Shown here: one piece after another, positions 1-7,635 of the stretch
How the letters are laid out: every line of letters begins with the position of its first letter
How positions within the stretch are numbered: position 1 is the stretch's first letter
Assembly (NCBI RefSeq): GCF_000513195.1
Contig: NZ_CBVI010000082.1
Coordinates: 1 to 39,271 of the forward strand
DNA: 39,271 bases
DNA from: Bacteroides timonensis
GTDB lineage: Bacteria > Bacteroidota > Bacteroidia > Bacteroidales > Bacteroidaceae
Direction of reading: 5' to 3'
Made by a program: the position numbers and the translations under genes
The notes under the pieces: generated by a model
What the model saw: only the letters and a program-made list of their open reading frames with translations
Database searches by the model: none
What the model was told of the DNA's origin: nothing

Positions 1-19
1 GAAACACTTTCTCTTTTGA
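1..19 (-). promoter_or_regulatory. Partial activator box at the window edge
   Basis: Read on the minus strand this is TCAAAAGAGAAAGTGTTTC. It matches the distal box of the susC promoter (11000-11018, TCAAAAGTAAAAGTGTTTC) at 17 of 19 positions. In the three complete promoters of this window a second TCAAAA lies 21 nt downstream and the -7 box 35 nt after that; both would fall just outside the left edge. I infer that another operon of the same regulon starts there, transcribed leftward. Confidence 0.45.
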
Positions 20-116
20 CTTTCCTTAATAAAAAGGCTTATTTTTTAGACAAAAAGACAATGTTCGTACCGGTATTCTTAATGATTCATACATATAACT
101 AAACTAAAAATGTTAT

Positions 117-150
117 AATAAAGGATGTATTGAAGCATACATCCTTTATT
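117..150 (-). terminator. Hairpin terminator at the end of the pectin operon
   Basis: A perfect 14-bp inverted repeat (117-130 and 137-150) encloses a 6-nt loop. It begins 15 bp past the stop codon of the sulfatase remnant. On the minus strand the stem is followed by a T-rich but interrupted tail; on the plus strand six A residues follow. It probably ends the susC-to-GH43 transcript. The fold is certain; its role is inferred. Confidence 0.55.
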
Positions 151-164
151 AAAAAAGTTAGTTC

Positions 165-555
165 TCAAGAAAAATCAGAACTAACCAAGTAACGACCAGT
201 TAAGAGTAGGTACACGTATTTTTTCATTTCTTTCTCAAATGCAATCACCATTTCAGGATATTTATCAGTCAGATTTACAGATTCGGTCATATCCTCTTTA
301 TATATATACAATTCCAAAGGAGTATCCTTTTTAATAATAACTACTTTCCAGTCACTCTTACGTTCCGCACATTGCTTACCGGAAAACTCCTAATATAGCA
401 GATGATTGTCCGCATTCATCTGTTTACCATAGAATAAAAACAAGATATTTATACCATTCAGTTTTTGAGGTCACTTATCCGTTGCATTAGCCACTGCTGC
501 CAATGTAGCCATTACACTTGGGGAATATATTAGATTTTCTTCTATAATTACTCTA
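165..555 (-). pseudogene. Decayed sulfatase C-terminal remnant
   Basis: One minus-strand frame runs to a TGA at 165-167 and reads like the C-terminus of a formylglycine sulfatase. It has a PSVMATLAAVANATDK segment (the usual 'DVMPTLAELAG' region), then LNGI, then LY*EFSGKQ where sulfatases have YWEF, then SDWKVV, LELYIYKEDMTESVNL and DKYPEMV. Two in-frame stops interrupt it: TGA at 471-473 and TAG at 390-392, the latter where a Trp is expected. No N-terminal catalytic part (C/S-x-P-x-R) exists, because the GH43 gene begins immediately upstream. It is a dead 3' fragment of a sulfatase that once belonged to this locus. Confidence 0.75.
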
Positions 556-649
556 TGGTCTCTTGCATCCGGTAATTTCATCAAAAGGAGGCGATAAACT
601 CCGCAGAGCTACCGCCTTCTTTACTCACTAACCTTTTATAAACCTCTAT

Positions 650-1918
650 TTATTCTTTGTTCCATACTTCTGTCCATTTCTGTTCCCAAAGTTCCCGATC
701 TTTCTCATCAACAAAAGGCTGTTCCTTCGCCGGATAAACCAGACCATCAGCGGTGAAACTTGCACGAACAAAGCCTACTTTTTCCCGAAAATGAGACTGA
801 CTGTCATTGCCGAAATAGCTGCACCACCAATTACCTTCTTTATCTTTAAAGAATCCGGTGCCACCACCGCAAGGTATCGATTCATGGCGTTTTTGATAGG
901 GTCCGTAAACATTATCAGAAATTGCCAAACAAGTAGAATATCTTCCTTCATAATTGTCAGCCGCTCCCAAATAGTATTTCCCATTCCGTTTGAACAGTAC
1001 CGCGCCCTCATGTCCCAGATCATTCATACCACGACCTACACACTTCTTAGCATGATGGTCCGGATTATGATCCGGTTCAGTCAGGACAACCCTACGAAAG
1101 GGTTCAGCCAGACCACTCATATCATCTTTCAACAGAGCAATCTCAGTTGCCTGCCCGTATGTGAAATATACTTTACCATCCTCATCCTCAAATAAAGTGG
1201 CGTCAATTCCCTCAACAATGGGGCGATCAATAGTAAACGCATTTACGTAAGGCCCTTCCGGCTTGCCTGTACTACTTTTCAATATTCCAATCCCATCCGG
1301 GCACATACTGAAACAGATGAAATAGTTGCCTTTGATGTAATGAATTTCAGGTGCCCAAACAGCACGAACTGCACGTTTCGGGTGCTTACGCCATGCTTTC
1401 ACCCAATCGTCCGCTTCCTTATCAATATCCCAAACCAGACCTAAATACTCCCAATTATGCAAATCCGCAGATTTCCACAGTTCTATACCCTCAGCCCAAG
1501 CCCAGATATTATCACCGGAGGAACCTGTAAGATAGTAATTTCCATCGCCACCCAAAGTTACAACTCCATCACGCAAATGCAGTTCCCACGCAGGCTTAAT
1601 GGGAGGTACCAATCCTTTTTCCACAGCTGAACCCATACACATCCGAAGATTTCCTTCCTGATATTCCGGACGGGGATGATTGCCATAGTATACAACTCCT
1701 TCGGTACCACTTCTCCAGCCTCCACGGCCATCTCCCTCTACAGGCATTCCCGATCCGCTAACGCCAGAGAACTGTTTAGCCCACTCTATTTGTTCTTGCG
1801 GTGCAAAATATAGATCTTCCTGAGCAAATGCCCAATAGGAAAACAAACAATTTACCACAAGAAGGAGACTCCTTCCAAAGCTTGAATTAAAAGAAAACAT
1901 TCTCTGATTCACTCTCAT
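650..1918 (-). CDS. GH43-like five-bladed propeller glycoside hydrolase
   Basis: This is a secreted enzyme of 422 residues. The N-terminus has a hydrophobic stretch (residues 17-32) ending in AFAQ, consistent with signal peptidase I cleavage and export to the periplasm. GH43/GH-F landmarks are visible: RD at 116-117 (the usual RDP base motif, here RDG), WAPEIH at 188-193, GIDATLFEDEDGKVYFTYG around 237-255 (the pKa-modulating Asp of the family) and GHEGAVLFKRNGKYYL around 302-317 with the likely acid Glu at 304. GH43 enzymes mostly remove arabinose, xylose or galactose side chains, so a role on pectin side chains fits. Subfamily and specificity cannot be read from the sequence. It is the last intact gene of the susC operon, 18 bp after the lipoprotein gene. 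Confidence 0.75.
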   Translation of the reverse strand: MRVNQRMFSFNSSFGRSLLLVVNCLFSYWAFAQEDLYFAPQEQIEWAKQFSGVSGSGMPVEGDGRGGWRSGTEGVVYYGNHPRPEYQEGNLRMCMGSAVEKGLVPPIKPAWELHLRDGVVTLGGDGNYYLTGSSGDNIWAWAEGIELWKSADLHNWEYLGLVWDIDKEADDWVKAWRKHPKRAVRAVWAPEIHYIKGNYFICFSMCPDGIGILKSSTGKPEGPYVNAFTIDRPIVEGIDATLFEDEDGKVYFTYGQATEIALLKDDMSGLAEPFRRVVLTEPDHNPDHHAKKCVGRGMNDLGHEGAVLFKRNGKYYLGAADNYEGRYSTCLAISDNVYGPYQKRHESIPCGGGTGFFKDKEGNWWCSYFGNDSQSHFREKVGFVRASFTADGLVYPAKEQPFVDEKDRELWEQKWTEVWNKE

Positions 1919-1936
1919 GTTTTTCTATATATAAAA

Positions 1937-3808
1937 TCAATCTACTTTTACACAACGCACGGAGAAAGCATTGGCACGGCTATTCTTCCCTGCCGTATCT
2001 ACTTTATCCTTGCCCACGTTCATGTAACTTGCATCTGCCCCATTGGATGCGGAGGCTGTACTTTGCCAATAGTAACCAGATTTCTCCGCATCCTGGAGTT
2101 TCCCTGTTTTACGATTACGTAAGCCACCCAGCGGATACCACAACTCCTGTCCATTATAATTCAAAGAATAACCTAAATTCTCCGCATCCCAATTAGAGGT
2201 AGAGAGAAAAACACTCGCCTCAATGCCGGATGTAGAAGAAGATGAATTCAACCATGTATCATGCGGTGCAACCATGTAACCTTCAGGACAAGGATCGTAT
2301 ACAGATTTCTGAATAGAAGCAACTGACGGATAATCATATCCTTCGGGATTTCCCCAGAGAGCATTATCACCCCAATAGAGCCAGTCATATGAATAATAGT
2401 AAGGTGGGGCGGAAACATTGCTCTTGGAACGTGAATACTTAATATACGTAGCCGGATTCCGGACAGAATAGGCCACCGTACCTCTTTCTTCACTACCACT
2501 TTCTATTTTCAGGCTAACGACCCCACTCTGGTCATACATCTCAGCTTCAGTATTCTTTCCTATTTCACAGGTTGTTACAAATGGGTCCTTACGCCCCCAT
2601 TGATAAAGTAACCCTATGGATCCCGCATCACCCGGAGTAGCCGAAACAGCACCCAGATTACGATCCATAACTGTATAACTATTACCTTTGCTATTTACTC
2701 CGAAAGGCTGATCTGCAACATCAGTAACCCAAATATGATAAGACCAGAGGATAGTAGCATCTTCTGCATCAGGATCTTCCATATCATAAATAGCGACAAC
2801 CGCATTACCTGGTTGCCCATTCAAAGTAGCTGTGAAAGATTTACGATCGGAAGATAATGACACATTGCTTATAAAATCGGTAGAAACATCATTCCAAAGT
2901 AATTTGGCAGAACGAGCTAATCTGCTATCGTCCGAAGCATGATTCTCATAAGTGTACTTCAGACTGGTAGTATAGTAAGGAGTACAATCAACGGTTACTG
3001 AAGTTGTACCGGGAGCCACTATGATTGAGTTGGCCTTACCATAATAATTGGTCACCGATACCCATTCAATGCTCTCTAAAGCAACAGAAAGTACTTTACC
3101 GCGTTCAATGCTCTTTCCGTTCAAGTCTACAGAGCAAGTCCCCATTCCTTTAGGAGAAACAAGTGTTATATCCAGCGTACTGCTCAATGCCATCGACGGA
3201 AGGGCAAGATACAATTCCTGACCTTCGGATATGTTTATATCGCCTTTCAACATAAGTGTTTTAGATGTATTCTCCAGGAAAGTAACCTGTCCCGTCATTG
3301 CATCTACACGTACATCTCCCGCAAGCATATCGTTCTTGGACTCAAAAGTAACAGAGGTAAGAGATGCAAAATCTTCATTAGCCGGAACTATCAGTTTCAA
3401 TCCTCCACAGACTGCATTCATTTGCATATTATTCAAACCGTCATTATCCGTCAGGCAATAAAGCGGACAAGCGGACTGGTCTATCGCACCTTGTATATAA
3501 GTCTGAACCGTCGGTAAAGAATAATCCAGATTATTGCCCGAAAGTCGGGCATTAGCAGGATAATAAATCAGATATTGATTGGCAACAGGAACATCGTACA
3601 TACTAACGCATGCATTCGACAATACAGAGTATTCCGTTCCATTGATGCCTATTTTTTCTCCGGTCTGGATTTCCACCTTCAATTCATCTTCCTGATTAAG
3701 GGTCAAAGTAAACGAATTGGGCTGTTCATAAATTAATTGTTCGGTATCGTCACAACTAACCATAATTACCACTAATGCAGCAACGAGATATTTTATCAGT
3801 GTTTTCAT
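1937..3808 (-). CDS. Surface lipoprotein, fimbrillin-like plus FISUMP-like domains
   Basis: A 623-residue lipoprotein with a lipobox ending at Cys19 (VIMVSC). Residues about 30-250 resemble the fimbrillin/Mfa-like beta-sandwich (NGTEYSVLSNACVSMYD, YLIYYPANARLSG). A middle part (about 255-365) looks like another beta domain. The C-terminal 250 residues match the 'Fibrobacter succinogenes major paralogous' type: DRNLGAVSATPG, LLYQWGRKDPF, DPCPEGYMV, YYWQSTAS and a closing FSVRCVKVD. There is no catalytic signature. Its place in a SusC/D operon between PL1 and GH43 suggests a surface glycan-binding protein or an adhesin-like accessory protein. The domain calls come from motifs; the function is inferred. 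Confidence 0.6.
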   Translation of the reverse strand: MKTLIKYLVAALVVIMVSCDDTEQLIYEQPNSFTLTLNQEDELKVEIQTGEKIGINGTEYSVLSNACVSMYDVPVANQYLIYYPANARLSGNNLDYSLPTVQTYIQGAIDQSACPLYCLTDNDGLNNMQMNAVCGGLKLIVPANEDFASLTSVTFESKNDMLAGDVRVDAMTGQVTFLENTSKTLMLKGDINISEGQELYLALPSMALSSTLDITLVSPKGMGTCSVDLNGKSIERGKVLSVALESIEWVSVTNYYGKANSIIVAPGTTSVTVDCTPYYTTSLKYTYENHASDDSRLARSAKLLWNDVSTDFISNVSLSSDRKSFTATLNGQPGNAVVAIYDMEDPDAEDATILWSYHIWVTDVADQPFGVNSKGNSYTVMDRNLGAVSATPGDAGSIGLLYQWGRKDPFVTTCEIGKNTEAEMYDQSGVVSLKIESGSEERGTVAYSVRNPATYIKYSRSKSNVSAPPYYYSYDWLYWGDNALWGNPEGYDYPSVASIQKSVYDPCPEGYMVAPHDTWLNSSSSTSGIEASVFLSTSNWDAENLGYSLNYNGQELWYPLGGLRNRKTGKLQDAEKSGYYWQSTASASNGADASYMNVGKDKVDTAGKNSRANAFSVRCVKVD

Positions 3809-3835
3809 ACTGTTTTTTCTCCTTATGTTTAAGAG

Positions 3836-5299
3836 TTAATTATTAAGTTTAGCATCAAGTGTAAAGATATAGTTTTCGATATTCGTATAACCGTTATTTG
3901 CTATCTTTGCAGCATCGGAGGGGTCATTCTTATCCAAGCCATATTTGTCTTCAAATTCATCAGGCATACCGTCATTGTCGCTATCCAAAGATTTCTCCCC
4001 GTTTTGAATAGTACCTACACCTCCCAATGAAAACTGTTGTACATCTTGTTCATTCTGAATAATCGTTCCCTTTTTACCCAGTGAAGTCAACTCATCAATC
4101 AGATATTGGTCCACTTCGTCACGAGCCGGAAGACTGGCACCTACATTCTTTACAATCCAGTTATAGGCTTCTGTTGCAGATGTTTGCTGGCTAATAACAG
4201 GATGTTTATCCGAAGGCACACTCAGGAAAGTAGGTTCCCCTTTGCAATATTCGGCCCAGTTGGCTTGTGTCAGTTCAAAACCATTGAGCGAACCATCCTT
4301 ATCATTATCATAATAATTTCCTTTATAATAAGCTTTAAAGTCGGCATTACCTCCCAGAAACGGCGGAGTAGGACTCATCGGAACTTTTTCCACCTTAATA
4401 GAGTTATCTTCTTGTCTTACATTCTGCCAGTTGTCCACAGGCCCTACAATGAAGTAGTTATCCTCAATAGTTGTTTCCGACTGACCGGACGAATCACCGC
4501 CCATATTATAAGCGGCACCACTTCCCCAGTTATAAACCACATTATTTACAAACTGATTCAGACCTTTCACTTTCGGATTACGTGTTTTATTATCAGTATA
4601 AAGATTACGGAAAAGGGTAATGCCTGATTCTGTATCTGTTTGAATCAAACCACCGCAAGAATGATTTTGTAATCCCTGACCAAGAATTGAATTCTGAATG
4701 GTAATATTGCGTGGAAGTGCTCCTTTACTATCCCAGTTGATGGAGAAGTTTTCATCACGTCCCCAAGTAACAGATAAATGATCAAAAATCATATTTTCAC
4801 CATTTGCTATTCCGGCGGCGTCTTTTCCATCAGGCCCATTCGTTCCCATACGGATACGCAAGTGACGACAAATCAGATTACTGGCTCCAGTAAACGAAAC
4901 GCGGTTACCATAAAGGACCACACCATCTCCAGGAGCAGTTTGAGCTGCAATAGTCAGATTCTTGGAAAATACAAGTGCCTCTTTCAGGTTGATAATACCT
5001 GCAACATCGAATACAATTATCCGGTCGGGTTTACTTACCGCAGCACGCAATGAGCCTTCTTCTCCGTTGTCTTCCAAAGTAGTAACATGGTAAACTTCAC
5101 CACCACGACCTCCTGTTGCCCCGGCTCCATAACCTTCAGCACCGGGAAAGGCCAAAACTTTACCATAATCGGGGAAAGGACCGTCGCTGCCTTTCTTTAT
5201 AATAACTTCAATATCATTATCACTGCAACTCATTCCTAATGTTGCAATAAGGAGTAAAACTCCGGCATTCTTAAAGAAATTAAATAGAGTAGTTTTCAT
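3836..5299 (-). CDS. Pectate lyase, PL1 family, lipoprotein
   Basis: A 487-residue lipoprotein (Cys25 after LIATLGMS) with a right-handed beta-helix pectate lyase domain. The PL1 hallmark block lies at about residues 50-120: FPGAEGYGAGATGGRGGEV, then VTTLEDNGEEGSLRAAV, then RIIVFDVAGIINL and TIAAQTAPGDGV. DHLSVTWGRDENFSI and RNLYTDNKTRNPKVKG follow in the helix coils. The C-terminus (about 440-487) contains DSDNDGMPDEFEDKYGLD, a thrombospondin-type-3-like calcium-binding segment frequent in Bacteroides PL1 proteins. It should cleave homogalacturonan stretches by beta-elimination at the cell surface. It is separated from susD by 223 bp holding two large hairpins. Confidence 0.85.
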   Translation of the reverse strand: MKTTLFNFFKNAGVLLLIATLGMSCSDNDIEVIIKKGSDGPFPDYGKVLAFPGAEGYGAGATGGRGGEVYHVTTLEDNGEEGSLRAAVSKPDRIIVFDVAGIINLKEALVFSKNLTIAAQTAPGDGVVLYGNRVSFTGASNLICRHLRIRMGTNGPDGKDAAGIANGENMIFDHLSVTWGRDENFSINWDSKGALPRNITIQNSILGQGLQNHSCGGLIQTDTESGITLFRNLYTDNKTRNPKVKGLNQFVNNVVYNWGSGAAYNMGGDSSGQSETTIEDNYFIVGPVDNWQNVRQEDNSIKVEKVPMSPTPPFLGGNADFKAYYKGNYYDNDKDGSLNGFELTQANWAEYCKGEPTFLSVPSDKHPVISQQTSATEAYNWIVKNVGASLPARDEVDQYLIDELTSLGKKGTIIQNEQDVQQFSLGGVGTIQNGEKSLDSDNDGMPDEFEDKYGLDKNDPSDAAKIANNGYTNIENYIFTLDAKLNN

Positions 5300-5349
5300 T
5301 TTTAGGTTGATTTATACAGGTAAACATTTTGTTGTTCGTTAAAAGCAAT

Positions 5350-5391
5350 AAAGATTGCTGCCTCTGTCCGGAAGGACAAAAGCCAATCTTT
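5350..5391 (-). repeat. Intergenic hairpin 1 downstream of susD
   Basis: Outer arms AAAGATTG (5350-5357) and CAATCTTT (5384-5391) enclose an inner stem TGTCC/GGACA (5365-5369, 5374-5378) with loop GGAA. It lies in the leader of the PL1 gene, after hairpin 2 on the minus-strand transcript. It may act as an attenuator or as a stabiliser of the upstream susCD mRNA. Confidence 0.45.
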
Positions 5392-5428
5392 TAATAGTTG
5401 AAATAAATTACGAGAAAGATTGAAAAGA

Positions 5429-5496
5429 TATAGCCTTAAATTCATAAAGTCGATTACCTGTTGCAGGATAAACACCTCTGCGAATTTAAGGCTATA
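5429..5496 (-). repeat. Intergenic hairpin 2 downstream of susD
   Basis: A perfect 15-bp inverted repeat, TATAGCCTTAAATTC at 5429-5443 against GAATTTAAGGCTATA at 5482-5496, encloses a 38-nt loop. It starts 26 bp after the susD stop codon. No T-run follows on the minus strand, so a simple intrinsic terminator is unlikely; a processing or attenuation structure is more plausible. Confidence 0.5.
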
Positions 5497-5522
5497 GACA
5501 TTAAAAGTATGTCAAAGAGTGG

Positions 5523-7622
5523 TTATTCACCGCTTTGTAAGTAGCCTGGATGTTGTGTCAGGTTAGGATTGTCAATCATCGGATGTCCGGAAGACTTAGC
5601 AGCAAAAGGTAATAATTCACATTTGTTTTTCTCAAAACCATAATACAAGCCGTCACTACCGTCTGCAGCCTCAATCCAGTTCGGATAAGTACCACCATTT
5701 TCCGCAGAACCGGTCGGTTTCGTATAGATAATATTACCTATCTGCAAAGCATTATAACCATTGGTAAATCCTACTGCCTTACGTGCGTTACCATTATAAG
5801 TACTTGTATAGGCTTCGAACATATTGACGGGATACCATTTATCTCCATCGGCCATAGTTATACCGTGTGCTTTCACAATGTCTGCCAATGTTTCCTGGAA
5901 AGCATCATACTCAGCAGAATTAGTAGGCACAGCTTTAACCAAAGCTATTTCATTAGCATCTGTCAGATCAATATAATCTAAGGCCAGGAATTTATCACCA
6001 TAGGCCTGAGCATCTACCTGGAACTTATACAAACGATATACCGGCACATCTGCATACTCATTTCTGCGATCAGAAAGATCTTTCATTGCCTGTTTACAAG
6101 TAGCCAACTCATCAGCCAACCTGTTCATACGAGTTAAATCGCTACGTAATGTAAACTCACCAGCAAATTCCCATTTACGTTCCTGAACAATAGCGTCCTC
6201 AAATTCCTGTTGTCCAGTAGGTATTTCCATAGAGCCAATACCGGCACGTTCGCGAACTTCTTTCAAAGCATCTTTAGCGGCTTGAGTCGGTCCATTATTC
6301 AAATAGTTCTGAGTTTCAGCATACATAAGCAATACATCTGCATAGCGCATAACAGGAATATTCAAGTTACGTTGTGATGCTCCTGCCGGTTCTACACACC
6401 ATGAAATACGGAACTTACCCGGCATGATACAAGAATAAGTAGTACCGACATCTACCCATGTGTCGCCAGCGGCACCTTTATTCAGAAAATAAACACTATA
6501 AGATGTACAAGAAACATCACGGCGGGTATCGTTCTCATCAAATGACAAATAGTAGGTAGGCAACATGAACTGCATGGCCTTACGCGAACCATACGTACCA
6601 CCTCTTGAACCCGGATGCGCATATACACCAAAATTAGAGTTAGTGGTAGTACCATATTGTGCAAGTTCCCAAATCATTTCACCACTGGTTGCGGAGAAAT
6701 TACGTTGACAATAATTGTACCATAGATACTGAAAACCAGTCATATTATTTTGTGCTTTAACCAGAGAGTGTTCGCTACGATTGATAATCGCCTTACATGC
6801 GTCATCAGCAATCTGATAAAACTCCTTTACCTTAGCATCATCACTACGCCGAGCCATCTGGAGAGTACTCGGATCATTGGTTTCGAAATTCCAACGCAAT
6901 GAATATCCTCCTGCATAAAGAGCTACGCGAGCCAACAATGCATAAGCACCTTGTTTGGACAAACGTTCAGGAGTACCATAACCGCTTTCACTGTACCAAG
7001 GCAAGTATTCTACTGCCTGCTGAAGGTCAGCTACAATTTTATCGTAGATTCCATCCCGAGGTGAACGTTTAGGATAAAAGGTGTTTTCATCCGACGGATC
7101 CATCTCTTCCAAGGGTTGAAATATGGAAGGTACATCACCATATATACGGATAAGATTATGATAACAAAACGCACGAATAGCAAGCAATTCACCCATTAAA
7201 GCATTGCGCTTGCTCGTTTCCGGCATATTACTCAGTTGACTGATACCGATATTTGTAGATTCGATGATACGATATTGTTCTTTAAAAATAGTAGTGACCG
7301 TAGCCGGCATGGTCGGATCATACTTATAGTTACAAATCATATATTTCGAGTTATTTGTAGTACCATCTTCACTGGCATGCATCACTGTTTCTCCCATGCC
7401 CAATTGGTAAAACATTTCTGAGTGAATCAAGCCACGATAGCAACCTTGTACAAACATGTCAGCTTTATACTCGTTTTCAAAAACGAAGTCTGAATCTTCT
7501 GCCGTTAAATCTGGCATTTCAAGCCAGTCCTGGCAAGAAGATATTCCGAAAGAGAAAGATACTATGGCCAAAGCAATAAATGTCTTTTTTATGCCAGCCA
7601 ATATGATTGATATTTTTTTCAT
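5523..7622 (-). CDS. SusD-like glycan-binding lipoprotein
   Basis: A 699-residue SusD/RagB family outer-membrane lipoprotein with Cys30 at the lipobox (FSFGISSC, followed by QDWLE). SusD features are visible: LLAIRAFCYHNLIRIYGDVP with the TPR-like helices around residues 145-170, GAYALLARVALYAGGY around 225-240, MRYADVLLMYAETQNYL around 430, and ERKWEFAGEFTLRSDLTR near 485. It is longer than most SusD proteins (about 550), with extra sequence at the C-terminal end. It should cap the SusC channel and capture oligosaccharides. It lies 13 bp downstream of susC, as is standard for the pair. Confidence 0.92.
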   Translation of the reverse strand: MKKISIILAGIKKTFIALAIVSFSFGISSCQDWLEMPDLTAEDSDFVFENEYKADMFVQGCYRGLIHSEMFYQLGMGETVMHASEDGTTNNSKYMICNYKYDPTMPATVTTIFKEQYRIIESTNIGISQLSNMPETSKRNALMGELLAIRAFCYHNLIRIYGDVPSIFQPLEEMDPSDENTFYPKRSPRDGIYDKIVADLQQAVEYLPWYSESGYGTPERLSKQGAYALLARVALYAGGYSLRWNFETNDPSTLQMARRSDDAKVKEFYQIADDACKAIINRSEHSLVKAQNNMTGFQYLWYNYCQRNFSATSGEMIWELAQYGTTTNSNFGVYAHPGSRGGTYGSRKAMQFMLPTYYLSFDENDTRRDVSCTSYSVYFLNKGAAGDTWVDVGTTYSCIMPGKFRISWCVEPAGASQRNLNIPVMRYADVLLMYAETQNYLNNGPTQAAKDALKEVRERAGIGSMEIPTGQQEFEDAIVQERKWEFAGEFTLRSDLTRMNRLADELATCKQAMKDLSDRRNEYADVPVYRLYKFQVDAQAYGDKFLALDYIDLTDANEIALVKAVPTNSAEYDAFQETLADIVKAHGITMADGDKWYPVNMFEAYTSTYNGNARKAVGFTNGYNALQIGNIIYTKPTGSAENGGTYPNWIEAADGSDGLYYGFEKNKCELLPFAAKSSGHPMIDNPNLTQHPGYLQSGE

Positions 7623-7635
7623 GATAAATCTTTAT

